A stretch of DNA of 64,000 nt from Nocardia brasiliensis IFM 10847 (GCF_000710915.1 NZ_BAUA01000099.1:1-64000); one strand, 5' to 3'. Counted from the stretch's first letter, positions 43,798 through 53,282 are shown. A program made the numbers and translations. Notes: generated by a model not told the origin, from the letters alone.

Positions 43798-45068
43798 GAC
43801 ATCGCGACGCCAGCACCGCGGTCGAGGCCGAATTGCGGTGGCGCCCGGCACCGCTGGTCTTCATGCTCGCGGTGTGCGCCGCCGTGGCGCTGGTGCTCGC
43901 GGTGGTGCTCGGCCGCTGGCAGCTGGTCGTTTTCGCGGCGCCACTGCTCGGGGTGCTCGCCACCGCGCCGTGGCAGCAGTCGAGCACCAGGATCCAGGTC
44001 GACGGCGGCGGCACGCTGCGCTGCTTCGAATCCGAAGAGGTGGTGCTCACCGTCGCCGCCTTCGTCGAGCAGGGACACGCGCTGTTGCGCCTGACCCCGG
44101 CGCAGACCGACGCGCTCGGCATCGAGGTCGAACAGTCCAGCGATTCCGGCGCCGCACCCGCCGGGCTGCGGCTGGCCCTGTCCGCGGACCGCTGGGGCCG
44201 CTACCCGGTGTCGGTGCGGGTGTCCGCGCTGAGCCCGGCCGGTCTCGCGGTGGCCACCGCGGTGCTGCCCGCCGGGCAGCTGTTCGTCTACCCGATCACC
44301 GACCCGCAGCGGATGCGGTTGCCGCGCACCGAACTTCCCGAGCGCCTCGGCACCCATCTGACCCGCCGGTTCGGCCCCGGCGTCGAGTACGCCGACATCC
44401 GGGCGTACGCGCCCGGTGATCAGTTGCGCATCGTGAACTGGCCGGTGAGCGCCCGGCGCGGCCGGCTCTACGTCACCGAGCGGCTGACCAACCGTTCCGC
44501 GGATGTCGTTGTGCTGGTGGACACCTCGCAGCAGGCGCCGGGTCCGGCGACCGATTCGCTCGAACTGTCGGTGCGGGGTGCGGCGCAGGTGGTGCAGTCG
44601 ACCCTGCAGGCCGGTGACCGTACCGCCGTGGTGTGCCTCGGGCAGGCGCCGCGCTGGTTGCGTCCCGATATCGGGCGCAGGCAGTTCTATCGCGTCGTGG
44701 ACACTGTGCTCGGCGTCGGCGAGGAACATATCCCGACCACCGGCACGCTGGCGCCGCACGCGGCCGTGCCGCTGGGCGCCATCGTGGTCGCCTTCTCCAC
44801 GCTGCTGGACACCCAGTTCGCGCTCGCGCTGATCGACCTGCGTAAGCGCGGGCACGTGGTGGTGGTCGTGGATGTCTTGCGCGGCACGCCGTTTCGCGAC
44901 GATCTCGACCCCACGCTGGCCAAGATGTGGCAGTTGGAGCGGGCCTCGATGTATCGCGACATGGGCACCGTCGGCGTCGATATCGTGGCCTGGCCGGCCG
45001 ACACCCGGCTCGATCAGATCATGCGGGTGCTCCCGGAGCACCGCCGTACCGTGCGAGTGCGCCGATGA
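43794..45068 (+). CDS. DUF58 domain protein
   Basis: A 424-residue protein with two N-terminal helices (about 20-60) and a long extracytoplasmic or cytoplasmic beta region. The DUF58 core GVEYADIRAYAPGDQLRIVNWPVSARRG is followed by a VWA-like fold with DTSQQ in place of a full MIDAS. It is the usual MoxR partner. Overlaps both neighbours by four bases, consistent with tight coupling. Confidence 0.9.
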   Translation: MRHRDASTAVEAELRWRPAPLVFMLAVCAAVALVLAVVLGRWQLVVFAAPLLGVLATAPWQQSSTRIQVDGGGTLRCFESEEVVLTVAAFVEQGHALLRLTPAQTDALGIEVEQSSDSGAAPAGLRLALSADRWGRYPVSVRVSALSPAGLAVATAVLPAGQLFVYPITDPQRMRLPRTELPERLGTHLTRRFGPGVEYADIRAYAPGDQLRIVNWPVSARRGRLYVTERLTNRSADVVVLVDTSQQAPGPATDSLELSVRGAAQVVQSTLQAGDRTAVVCLGQAPRWLRPDIGRRQFYRVVDTVLGVGEEHIPTTGTLAPHAAVPLGAIVVAFSTLLDTQFALALIDLRKRGHVVVVVDVLRGTPFRDDLDPTLAKMWQLERASMYRDMGTVGVDIVAWPADTRLDQIMRVLPEHRRTVRVRR

Positions 45069-45511
45069 CCCGATTCCTCGCCGTGCTGTCCGGCGTCCTG
45101 TTGGTCACCTCGGTGGCGCTATTGGAACCGTGGGCCGCCGGGCCCGCCCTCGTGCTGGTGGCGCTCGGCTGGTGGTTCCGTCCGTTCGCCGTGGCGGCCG
45201 TGCTGGTGGCGGTCGGCGTGCTCGTGGTCGCCGATCCCGGCGTACTGGCCGCGGCGGCAATGGGTCTGGTGGCCACCGCCTACCTGTTGAACGCGGCGAC
45301 CGTCACCGCGCCGCACGGCGTGGTGCCGACCACGGTGCCCTCGGTGGCGGGTGCGGTCGGCTTCGCCGCAGTGGCCGTCGGCGCGGCACTGGTGCCGGTC
45401 CGAGTGCCGTGGGCCCCGCTCGCCGCACCGGTGCTGGTGATCCTGCTCTACGCCATGATCGTGCAGGGCGCGGCGATCCGCCGGGCGCGCACCCGGCCGC
45501 GCACATCCTGA
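45065..45511 (+). CDS. Small multi-pass membrane protein of the MoxR operon
   Basis: A 148-residue protein with about five hydrophobic helices and an Arg-rich C-terminus (RRARTRPRTS). It overlaps the DUF58 gene by four bases and closes the operon. No recognised family. Confidence 0.75.
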   Translation: MTRFLAVLSGVLLVTSVALLEPWAAGPALVLVALGWWFRPFAVAAVLVAVGVLVVADPGVLAAAAMGLVATAYLLNAATVTAPHGVVPTTVPSVAGAVGFAAVAVGAALVPVRVPWAPLAAPVLVILLYAMIVQGAAIRRARTRPRTS

Positions 45512-45512
45512 G

Positions 45513-45539
45513 TCCCGCACCCGGCGACCGAGTGCGGGA
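45513..45539. terminator. Bidirectional terminator between MoxR operon and chsH3
   Basis: 8-bp stem TCCCGCAC / GTGCGGGA with an 11-base loop, between the convergent genes ending at 45511 and 45551. Confidence 0.7.
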
Positions 45540-45550
45540 ATCGGATCCGC

Positions 45551-46414
45551 TCAGCCGCGGAAGCGCAGCCGCACATCGCTGAGCACGGGTGCGTCGTCGC
45601 GTTCGACCACTGTTGCGGCGATGATCAATTCGTTGTCCTGCCGCCAGATCCGCGTGCGGATCGTCTCACCCGGGTAGAGCACGCCGGCGAAGCGGGCACG
45701 GAATCCGGTGACGCGCTCGGCCGCCGCGCCGAGCACGGTGTCGGTGGCCGTCTTGCAGACGATGCCGTAGGTGCACAGGCCGTGCAGGATCGGCGCGGGA
45801 AACCCGGCGGCGCGGGCGAATTCGGGATCGGAGTGCAGCGGGTTGCGGTCACCGCACATCCGGTAGAGCAGCGCCTGCTGCGGCAGGGTCGGGGCGGCCA
45901 CCTCGAAATCCGGTGCCGTCTCGGGCAGTTCGGCTTTCGTGCTCGGTCCGCGCTCGCCGCCGAAGCCCCCTTCGCCCTTGGCGAAGATCGACGAGCGCGC
46001 GGTCCACAGCGGCTCGCCGTCGGAGCCGATCACCAACTGCTCCTGCACCACCACGGCGGCCGAACCCTTGTCCCAGAGTTCGGTGATCCGCCCCTTGCTG
46101 GTGGCCTTGCCCGCCGCGGGGATGGGCCGGTGCAGTTCCACCTCCTGGTGGCCGTGCACCACCTTCGCCAGATCGATGTCGATGCCGGGGAAGCTGACCC
46201 GCGGCGGTTCGGTCTCGTGCAGGGTCGGCGCGACGGTCGCGAAGGTCGCCAGCACCTGGGGCGCGCGGTCGTCGAGGTAGCGCAGCTCGGCCGGATCGGT
46301 CCATCGGGTACCCGCGCCGAGGCCGAGCTGGTACAGCTGCACGTCGGACGGAGTCCAGGCGAACTCGCGGCTCGGAAGTTCAGCTCCGAGAGCGATTTTC
46401 GGATCGATGGGCAT
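45551..46414 (-). CDS. chsH3: MaoC-type enoyl-CoA hydratase (ChsH3/Rv3538-like)
   Basis: A 287-residue double hot-dog protein. The C-terminal half has the hydratase-2 motif YRMCGDRNPLHSDPEFARAAGF, followed by PILHGLCTYG. Length and neighbours (kstD) match M. tuberculosis Rv3538, implicated in hydration of steroid side-chain enoyl-CoA. ATG 46414 follows GGAG. The kstD gene ends 29 bases upstream on the same strand, so both form an operon started at the KstR site 48146. Confidence 0.88.
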   Translation of the reverse strand: MPIDPKIALGAELPSREFAWTPSDVQLYQLGLGAGTRWTDPAELRYLDDRAPQVLATFATVAPTLHETEPPRVSFPGIDIDLAKVVHGHQEVELHRPIPAAGKATSKGRITELWDKGSAAVVVQEQLVIGSDGEPLWTARSSIFAKGEGGFGGERGPSTKAELPETAPDFEVAAPTLPQQALLYRMCGDRNPLHSDPEFARAAGFPAPILHGLCTYGIVCKTATDTVLGAAAERVTGFRARFAGVLYPGETIRTRIWRQDNELIIAATVVERDDAPVLSDVRLRFRG

Positions 46415-46443
46415 CAATTCTCCTCGTGGATCAGCGACACGGA

Positions 46444-48144
46444 TTACGCTTCGGCGCCGGTCTGCGCGGGCTGCTCGGACTTCTTCCGCACGATATCGAG
46501 CACGGCCAGGTAGCCGTAGGTGATGGCGGGGCCGATGGTCGCGCCGGGCCCGGCATAGGTGTGGCCCATCACCGGCGTCGAGGAGTTGCCCGAGGCGTAC
46601 AGTCCGGCGATCGCGGTCCCGTCCTCGCGCAGCACCCGGCCCGCGGTATCGGCGACCAGGCCGCCCTTGGTGCCCAGGTCACCCGGCACGATCTTGGCGG
46701 CGTAGAACGGGCCCTGCACCAGGGCGGCCAGGCACGGATTCGGCTTCACGGTCGGATCGCCGTAGTAGCGGTCGTAGTGACTGTCGCCGCGGCCGAAATC
46801 GGCGTCCTTGCCGGTCTCGGCGAAGGTGTTGAACCGGGCGACGGTCGCCGCGAGATCGGCTGCGGGCACGCCGATCTCGGTGGCCAGTTCCTCGATCGTG
46901 TCCGCCTTGACGATGTTGTCGTTCTCCATCCAGCGGGACGGAAACCGTTGGCCGGGCTGCAATCCGGCGAAGATGTAGCGGTTGCGGTAGCGCTGGTCGA
47001 AGACCAGCCAGGCCGGAATGTTCGCGCCCGGCCCGTCGCCCTGGCCGTACTCCCCGCCGTACATGGTGTGCACAGCCTCGACATACGGCGCGGACTCGTT
47101 GCCGAAACGCTTGCCCGCACTGTTGACCATGATGGTGCCCGGCAGGTTCCGTTCGGCCAGCGCGAACCACGGCCGTCCGCCCTTGAAGATGGTCGGACCC
47201 CACCAGGCGTCCTCCATGAAGCCGACATCGCCGCCCGCGGCCATGCCCGCGAGGATGCCGTCGCCGGTATTGGCGGCCGCGCCGGTGGTCCATTCCGTGG
47301 TGATCGGCTGACGCTGGTACTTGGTGCGCAGCTCGGCGTTGTGCTCGAAACCGCCGGTGCCGAGCACCACGCCGTAGCGCGCCCCGATGGTCACCGGTTT
47401 GCCCTCGTGTTCGGCCTCGACGCCGGTGACCACGCCGTCGCGGACCACGAGCCCCGTCAGCGGGGTGTTCAGCAGCACCGGCACCTGCGCGTCGAGCAGG
47501 CCTTTGCGCATGGCGGCGATGATCGCCTGGCCCATGCCGAGGATGTGCTTACCGGTGAACTTGGCCCAGTAGGTGCGCGCACCGACCCGCATGGCGCGCA
47601 TCATGCCCTTCGGGTGCCTGCGGATCAGGTTCAGCCGGACGAAGTCGGCCTGCATGACGACCACGTTCAGCGGCGCCTTGGCATACGGCGGTTCCAGATT
47701 GGCCAGTTCCGCGCCGAGCACCTTGGCATTGAACGGCGCGGGCTCGCAGGAGCGGCCCTCGCCGAGCCCGCCCGGCGCCTCCGGGTAGTAGTCGGAGTAG
47801 CCCGGCACCCACTTCATCTTCAGCGGGGTGTGGTCGAGGACGAAGTCGAAGGCTTCCGCACCGCGATCGATATAGGTATCGATCCGCTCTTTCGGCACCA
47901 CGTTCCCGATGATGCTGTGCAGGTAGGTGCGGGCCACCTCGCGGTCGTCGGGCCGGCCGGACGCGAGCAGCGCCTTGTTGCCGGGGATCCAGACGCCACC
48001 GCCGGAGCGCGCGGTCGACCCACCGTAGTGCGCGGCCTTCTCGATGAGCACCACGCTCAGCCCGTGGTGGGCGGCGGTCAGGGCGGCGGTCATCCCCGCG
48101 GCGCCACTGCCGACCACGACCACGTCGTATTCCCGATCAATCAT
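46444..48144 (-). CDS. kstD: 3-ketosteroid delta-1-dehydrogenase KstD
   Basis: A 566-residue FAD enzyme that introduces the C1-C2 double bond in ring A. Dinucleotide motif VVVGSGAAG at 9-17, conserved GGSTARSGGGVWIP, Tyr119 in YSDYYPE at the position of the catalytic Tyr of the rhodococcal enzyme, and the C-terminal GHTYAGPGATIGPA. ATG 48144 follows the KstR operator by two bases, leaving almost no leader, so the mRNA may be nearly leaderless or the true start may lie further in. Confidence 0.95.
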   Translation of the reverse strand: MIDREYDVVVVGSGAAGMTAALTAAHHGLSVVLIEKAAHYGGSTARSGGGVWIPGNKALLASGRPDDREVARTYLHSIIGNVVPKERIDTYIDRGAEAFDFVLDHTPLKMKWVPGYSDYYPEAPGGLGEGRSCEPAPFNAKVLGAELANLEPPYAKAPLNVVVMQADFVRLNLIRRHPKGMMRAMRVGARTYWAKFTGKHILGMGQAIIAAMRKGLLDAQVPVLLNTPLTGLVVRDGVVTGVEAEHEGKPVTIGARYGVVLGTGGFEHNAELRTKYQRQPITTEWTTGAAANTGDGILAGMAAGGDVGFMEDAWWGPTIFKGGRPWFALAERNLPGTIMVNSAGKRFGNESAPYVEAVHTMYGGEYGQGDGPGANIPAWLVFDQRYRNRYIFAGLQPGQRFPSRWMENDNIVKADTIEELATEIGVPAADLAATVARFNTFAETGKDADFGRGDSHYDRYYGDPTVKPNPCLAALVQGPFYAAKIVPGDLGTKGGLVADTAGRVLREDGTAIAGLYASGNSSTPVMGHTYAGPGATIGPAITYGYLAVLDIVRKKSEQPAQTGAEA

Positions 48145-48145
48145 G

Positions 48146-48159
48146 TAGAACACGTTATA
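48146..48159. promoter_or_regulatory. KstR operator (kstD / KstD-like flavoprotein)
   Basis: TAGAACACGTTATA matches all fixed positions of TNNAACNNGTTNNA. It sits directly before the kstD ATG and about 100 bases before the divergent flavoprotein start. Confidence 0.92.
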
Positions 48160-48260
48160 GAGTGTGGCTGCCGTTGGTCTATATTTATGTGGCAGAAGAC
48201 CCACTCGGCGTCCGATATGTCGAGGAAACTCGTTTCAGTTTTAAGGCCGGAGTGAAGTAC

Positions 48261-49886
48261 ATGGGGTTCGATTGGGACCTGGTTGCCGACGTGGTGGTGG
48301 TCGGCTTCGGCGCGGCAGGCGCCGCGGCCGCGCTGGAAGCGGCCGCCGACGGTGCGCAGGTGCTCGCGCTGGAACGTTTCGCGGGCGGCGGCGCCTCGGC
48401 ATTGTCCGGCGGCATCATCTATGCCGGCGGCGGAACGTCGGTGCAGCGGGAGGCCGGTGTCACCGATACGCCGGAGGCGATGCTCGCGTATCTGGAGCGC
48501 GAGGTCGGCGCCGCGGTGACCCCGCAGACCCTGCGCCGGTTCGTGGCGGAGAGCCCGGCGATGATCGAGTGGTTGCGCGGGCATGGCGTTCCGTTCGAGG
48601 CGTCGCTGTGCCCGTACAAGACGTCCTACCCGAACGACAGCTACTACCTGTACTACTCGGGCAGTGAGATCTCCGGTGCGTTCCGGGATATCCCGGCGGC
48701 GCAGCGCGGGCATCGAGTCAAGGGCAAGGGTACCTCTGGTAAGCAGTTGACGGGACCGCTCTCGGCGGCCGCGTCCCGGCTCGGCGTCCGGGTCGAAACC
48801 CTGACGCAGGCAACGCGACTGATCGTCGACGACGCGGGCACGGTGCTCGGCGTGGAATGCCGCACGCTGCGCGACGCGCCCGGCCGGGTGCGCGAACGGT
48901 ACACCCGGATGGCCAAGGTCGCCGCCAAGCCGGGCATCTACTATCCGCCGCTGCGTGCCGCGCTGGAACGGCAGCTGAGTCGGCTGGATCGCCGGTACGG
49001 CAGCACGATTCGCGTGCTCGCCCGGCGCGGTGTGGTGCTCAGCGCGGGCGGGTTCATCGCGAACCGGGCGATGGTGCGCGAATACGCGCCCGCGTATCGC
49101 GGCGGACTCGCGCTCGGCACCACCGGTGACGACGGCAGCGGCATCCTGCTCGCACAGCAGGCGGGCGCGGCCACCGATCGGATGGGCAACGTCTCCGCGT
49201 GGCGATTCCTCTTGCCGCCCAGCGCTTTCACTGGTGCCCTGCTGGTCGACGCGGCCGGTCGCCGGGTGATCGACGAGACGAGGTACGGCGCCGCGGTGGG
49301 GCAGGCGCTGATCGCCCACCACGACGGCAAGGGCTGGCTGCTCGCCGACGACGCGCTGATGCGGACCGCGATCGCCCAGATCGGCAAGCAGGGCGCCTGG
49401 TTCCAGCGTGGGCAGTTCGAGGCGATGCGGCGCAGCGCGATTCGCGGTGCGACGCTGGAAGCCGTTGCCGCGAAAGCGGGCATCGACCCGGCGGGCCTGC
49501 GCGCCACGGTGGCCGCGCACAACGCCGCGATCGAACTCGGTACCCCCGATCCGGTCGGCAAGCCCGCCGAATTCACCGAACCGGTCCGAACCGGTCCGTA
49601 CTGGTTGTTGGATGTGGGCATCAAACCCAGCCTGACCAATCCGTGCCCGATGCTCACCCTCGGCGGCGTCGTCGTGGACGAGCACACCGGCGCGGTCAAA
49701 TCGACTGCCGGAATGGATATTCCGGGCCTCTACGCGGCCGGGCGGACCGCGGTCGGCATCTGCTCGGAGTCCTATGTCAGCGGATTGTCGCTGGCCGACT
49801 GCATTTTCTCCGGACGACGGGCCGGCCGGTCCGCGGCAGGCGTGCACGTCCCGGTGTCCGATCAAGCAACAGCGGAAGGAAACTAG
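48261..49886 (+). CDS. KstD-like FAD-dependent steroid oxidoreductase
   Basis: A 541-residue flavoprotein with VVVVGFGAAGAAAALEAAADG for FAD at the N-terminus, GGGASALSGGIIYAGGG, and a C-terminal ICSESYVSGLSLADC in which Tyr505 and Ser507 form a Tyr-x-Ser pair. This is distinct from KstD and recalls the 3-ketosteroid delta-4-(5-alpha)-dehydrogenase type, which oxidises 5-alpha steroids; that function is an inference. ATG 48261 gives MGFDWDLVADVVVVG. First gene of the run leading into hsaEGF, divergent from kstD across a KstR site. Confidence 0.8.
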   Translation: MGFDWDLVADVVVVGFGAAGAAAALEAAADGAQVLALERFAGGGASALSGGIIYAGGGTSVQREAGVTDTPEAMLAYLEREVGAAVTPQTLRRFVAESPAMIEWLRGHGVPFEASLCPYKTSYPNDSYYLYYSGSEISGAFRDIPAAQRGHRVKGKGTSGKQLTGPLSAAASRLGVRVETLTQATRLIVDDAGTVLGVECRTLRDAPGRVRERYTRMAKVAAKPGIYYPPLRAALERQLSRLDRRYGSTIRVLARRGVVLSAGGFIANRAMVREYAPAYRGGLALGTTGDDGSGILLAQQAGAATDRMGNVSAWRFLLPPSAFTGALLVDAAGRRVIDETRYGAAVGQALIAHHDGKGWLLADDALMRTAIAQIGKQGAWFQRGQFEAMRRSAIRGATLEAVAAKAGIDPAGLRATVAAHNAAIELGTPDPVGKPAEFTEPVRTGPYWLLDVGIKPSLTNPCPMLTLGGVVVDEHTGAVKSTAGMDIPGLYAAGRTAVGICSESYVSGLSLADCIFSGRRAGRSAAGVHVPVSDQATAEGN

Positions 49887-49887
49887 C

Positions 49888-50673
49888 GTGCTGTCCGACG
49901 CGGTACGAACCGAACTCGCCGACGAACTCGAGCGCGCCGAACGCGACCGGGTGCCGATCGACCCGCTGGTCAGCCGGTACCCGGACATCGACGTGGTCGA
50001 TGCCTACGAGATCCAGCTGATCAATATCCGGCGCCGGCTCGACACGGGCGCCCGGGTGGTCGGTCACAAGGTCGGCCTCTCGTCCGAGGCGATGCAGCAG
50101 ATGATGGGCGTCGACGAACCCGACTACGGTCACCTGCTCGCGGAAATGGAAGTCTACGAAGACGTTCCGGTCGAGGCGGGGCGCTACCTGTTCCCCCGGG
50201 TCGAGGTCGAGGTCGGTTTCGTGCTCGGCGCCGATCTGCCCGGCGCGGACTGCACCGAGGCCGATGTGCTCGCCGCGACAGTCGCTTTCGCCCCGGCCAT
50301 CGAGCTGATCGACTCGCGGATCAAGGACTGGAACATCGGGTTGATGGACACCATCTCCGACAACGCGTCCTCCGCCGGATACGTGCTCGGCCCGCAACGC
50401 GTGGCCCCGAAGGACATCGACATCAAGGCCATCGACGCGGTGCTCACCCGCAACGGCGAGACGGTGGCCGAGGGACGCAGCGATGCCGTGCTCGGCGATC
50501 CGGTGATCGCCGTGGCCTGGCTGGCCCGCAAGGTGGCGAGCTTCGGGGTGCGGCTGAAAGCGGGCGATATCGTGCTGCCCGGCTCCTGCACCCGCGCCAT
50601 CGACGCCCGGCCGGGCGACGCATTCCATGCCGAGTTCGCCGGGCTCGGTTCTGTCCGTTTGCAATTCATTTAG
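49888..50673 (+). CDS. hsaE: 2-hydroxyhexa-2,4-dienoate hydratase HsaE
   Basis: A 261-residue hydratase of the MhpD/fumarylacetoacetase-like fold: VVGHKVGLSSEAMQQMMGV, then LFPRVEVEVGFVLG with the metal-binding Glu residues, and IELIDSRIKDW. It hydrates 2-hydroxyhexa-2,4-dienoate from the steroid ring-A cleavage path to 4-hydroxy-2-oxohexanoate. GTG 49888 follows GGAAGGAAA and the upstream stop by one base. Confidence 0.93.
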   Translation: MLSDAVRTELADELERAERDRVPIDPLVSRYPDIDVVDAYEIQLINIRRRLDTGARVVGHKVGLSSEAMQQMMGVDEPDYGHLLAEMEVYEDVPVEAGRYLFPRVEVEVGFVLGADLPGADCTEADVLAATVAFAPAIELIDSRIKDWNIGLMDTISDNASSAGYVLGPQRVAPKDIDIKAIDAVLTRNGETVAEGRSDAVLGDPVIAVAWLARKVASFGVRLKAGDIVLPGSCTRAIDARPGDAFHAEFAGLGSVRLQFI

Positions 50674-50683
50674 GAGGCCTGTG

Positions 50684-51595
50684 GTGTCCGAGACTGGGAC
50701 CGTCACCGCCGCGATCGTCGGGTCCGGCAACATCAGTACCGATCTGCTCTACAAACTGCTGCGCTCGACCACCATCGAGCCGCGGTGGATGATCGGGATC
50801 GACCCGGACAGTGAGGGATTGAAGCGGGCCAGGGGGCTCGGCTTGGAGACCTCGGCCGAAGGCGTGGACTGGCTGCTCGGGCAGTCCGAACTGCCCGAGC
50901 TGATCTTCGAGGCCACCTCCGCGTACGTGCATCGCGCCGCCGCCCCGCGCTATGCCGAGGCCGGTATCCGCGCGGTCGATCTCACCCCGGCCGCCGTCGG
51001 TCCTGCCGTGGTGCCGCCGGTGAACCTCGGCGCGAATCTGGACGCGCCGAACGTCAACATGATCACCTGCGGCGGCCAGGCCACCATTCCGATCGTCGCG
51101 GCCGTCTCCCGGGTGGTGCCGGTGCCCTACGCCGAGATCGTCGCGTCCGTGTCCTCGGTGTCCGCGGGCCCCGGCACCCGGGCCAATATCGATGAGTTCA
51201 CCAAGACCACCAGCCGCGGGGTCGAGACCATCGGCGGTGCGCAGCGCGGCAAGGCCATCATCATCCTGAACCCGGCCGAGCCGCCGATGATCATGCGCGA
51301 CACCATCTTCTGCGCCATCCCCGAGGACGCCGACACCGACGCGATCACCGAGTCGATCCAGCGCATGGTCGCCGACATCCAGCAGTACGTGCCCGGGTAC
51401 CGGCTGCTCAACGACCCCCAGTTCGATCCGCCGTCGGTGGTTTCCGGTGGGATGGCGAAGGTTTCGGTATTCGTCGAGGTCGAAGGCGCGGGCGACTTCC
51501 TGCCCCCGTACGCGGGCAACCTCGACATCATGACCGCCGCCGCGACCAGGGTCGGCGAGGTACTCGCCGGTCAAGTCCGCGCGGCCCGGGTGTAA
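50684..51595 (+). CDS. hsaG: Acylating aldehyde dehydrogenase HsaG
   Basis: A 303-residue acetaldehyde/propionaldehyde dehydrogenase. Rossmann motif AIVGSGNIST, catalytic Cys129 in NMITCGGQAT. Converts propanal to propionyl-CoA, receiving it by channelling from HsaF. GTG 50684 is six bases after AGGAGG; GTG 50681 is the alternative. Confidence 0.95.
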   Translation: MSETGTVTAAIVGSGNISTDLLYKLLRSTTIEPRWMIGIDPDSEGLKRARGLGLETSAEGVDWLLGQSELPELIFEATSAYVHRAAAPRYAEAGIRAVDLTPAAVGPAVVPPVNLGANLDAPNVNMITCGGQATIPIVAAVSRVVPVPYAEIVASVSSVSAGPGTRANIDEFTKTTSRGVETIGGAQRGKAIIILNPAEPPMIMRDTIFCAIPEDADTDAITESIQRMVADIQQYVPGYRLLNDPQFDPPSVVSGGMAKVSVFVEVEGAGDFLPPYAGNLDIMTAAATRVGEVLAGQVRAARV

Positions 51596-51606
51596 GGAGC
51601 GAAAAC

Positions 51607-52644
51607 ATGGGCTACTCAGCAGAACTCGACATCCGCGTCACCGACACCTCGCTGCGCGATGGATCTCATCACAAGCGGCACCAGTTCACCGCCACCGAGG
51701 TGCGCGATATCGTCGCCGCCCTGGACGGCGCCGGCGTGCCGGTCATCGAGGTGACCCACGGCGACGGCCTCGGCGGCTCGTCGTTCAACTACGGCTTCTC
51801 CAAAACGCCGGAGCAGGAACTGATCACGATCGCCGCCGAGACGGCGAAGCAGGCCAAGATCGCGGTGCTGATGCTGCCCGGGGTCGGGGTCAAGGAAGAC
51901 ATCAAGATCTCCCAGGACAACGGTGCGTCGATCTGCCGGATCGCCACCCACTGCACCGAGGCCGACGTCTCCATTCAGCATTTCGGGCTGGCGCGCGAGC
52001 TCGGTCTGGAGACCGTCGGGTTCCTGATGATGTCGCATTCGCAGCCGCCAGAGGTGCTGGCCAAGCAGGCGCGCATCATGGCGGACGCGGGTTGCCAGTG
52101 TGTCTACGTCGTAGACTCGGCAGGTGCGCTGGTTTTGGACCAGGTCACCGACCGGGTGGCCGCCCTGGTCGCCGAACTCGGCGACGACGCGCAGGTGGGC
52201 TTCCACGGTCACGAGAATCTCGACCTCGCCGTCGCCAACTCGATCTACGCGATCCGCGCGGGCGCCACGCAGATCGACGGCAGTGCGCGGCGCTTCGGCG
52301 CGGGCGCGGGCAATACCCCGGTCGAAGCGCTGGTCGGGGTGTGCGACAAACTCGCCATCAGCACCGGCATCGACTTCTTCGCGATCGCCGACGCCGCCGA
52401 GGACGTGGTCCGGCCCGCCATGCCGCAGGAATGCCTGCTCGACCGCTCCTCGCTGATGATGGGCTACGCGGGCGTCTACTCCAGCTTCCTCAAGCATGCC
52501 GAGCGGCAGGCCGAACGCTACGGTGTCTCCGCCGCGGAGATGCTCGTGCGCGCCGGCAAGCGCAAACTGGTTGGTGGACAAGAAGATCAGCTGATCGACA
52601 TCGCGCTGGAGTTGCAGCGGGAGCAGGCGGCGGTCTCTGTCTGA
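51607..52644 (+). CDS. hsaF: 4-hydroxy-2-oxohexanoate/valerate aldolase HsaF
   Basis: A 345-residue HMGL-like aldolase. N-terminal DTSLRDGSHHKRHQF holds catalytic Arg17, metal-binding Asp18 and the base His21; the metal HxH is in GFHGHENLD. Splits 4-hydroxy-2-oxohexanoate into pyruvate and propanal. It ends the hsaEGF run and its 3' end is overlapped by the broken YdeI-like gene on the other strand. Confidence 0.96.
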   Translation: MGYSAELDIRVTDTSLRDGSHHKRHQFTATEVRDIVAALDGAGVPVIEVTHGDGLGGSSFNYGFSKTPEQELITIAAETAKQAKIAVLMLPGVGVKEDIKISQDNGASICRIATHCTEADVSIQHFGLARELGLETVGFLMMSHSQPPEVLAKQARIMADAGCQCVYVVDSAGALVLDQVTDRVAALVAELGDDAQVGFHGHENLDLAVANSIYAIRAGATQIDGSARRFGAGAGNTPVEALVGVCDKLAISTGIDFFAIADAAEDVVRPAMPQECLLDRSSLMMGYAGVYSSFLKHAERQAERYGVSAAEMLVRAGKRKLVGGQEDQLIDIALELQREQAAVSV

Positions 52645-53060
52645 TCGACACCTCCGGGCCGTGGTCGGTGCCAGTCACCGGCCGCGGCCCGCGGTCGTGC
52701 CGCTGCTGCCCAGCGTCCGTCCGCCTGTGCGGCCGCGATCGCCGCGAACCCCGCCGCCCGCATCCGCCCGGCGGCGATGAGCACACCCGCCTTGCCGACG
52801 TTGATCCGCGACCACGGACTCTTGGCGCGCCGCGGCGAATACCGCTGCAGGTAGTACTCGGCATCCAACGCCCGCCGATGACTATCGATCCACCCGAAAC
52901 ACAGTGCCCCGTCCAGGGCTTCGGTAATCGTGATCGTCGAGCCCGCCGCGCCCTTCTTGGCGATCTTCAGCCATACCTCCTGTGCCGCATCATGATTCGC
53001 GCTGAGCCAGTGTTCCCACTGTGCGCGGTCGGTGCAGGTGATGATCTCGGTGCTGGTCAT
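52587..53060 (-). pseudogene. YdeI/OmdA-like protein, 3' end lost
   Basis: ATG 53060 begins MTSTEIITCTDRAQW and follows the YdeI/OmpD-associated pattern (EALCFGWIDS-like block GALCFGWIDSHRRALD, YLQRYSPRRAKSPWSRIN, AAQADGRW) up to about 52700. After that the reading frame contains unrelated Arg/Ala/Pro-rich sequence that runs into the 3' end of hsaF. Family members are about 190 residues and continue with a different C-terminal domain, so at least 60 residues are missing. Confidence 0.8.
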
Positions 53061-53108
53061 AGCCTCATCTTCCGCAGATAAGTGCGCACCGAATGAGCAC
53101 TTAAGAAA

Positions 53109-53282
53109 TCAGCGCACGATTTTGATGCCGAAGTGGCCGCCGAGTGCGAAGCCGAGGGCGGAGTGCAGGTGGGCATACATCTCCTGACCGCGGGCCGCGA
53201 CGAGGCCGCCGAGGTCGAGGATGTCGGTCCAGCCGTAGGCCTTCAGCAGGTCGGAGACGGCAGCTTTGGCGGCGTCGGATTC
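53109..53282 (-). pseudogene. C-terminal remnant of an NADPH-dependent F420 reductase-like oxidoreductase
   Basis: A 57-codon piece with no start reads SDAAKAAVSDLLKAYGW, TDILDLGGLVAARGQEMY and ends HFGIKIVR then stop. This is the recognisable end of NADP:F420 oxidoreductase-type Rossmann proteins (usual ending FNIKVVR). The upstream part is missing; the sequence switches at 53282 to another gene remnant. Confidence 0.75.

Noticed and set aside
46426..48255. A 609-codon plus-strand frame
   Set aside because: Antisense to kstD, which has full flavoprotein motifs; composition is typical of a shadow.
48141..49988. A 615-codon minus-strand frame
   Set aside because: Opposite to the KstD-like flavoprotein; no motif.
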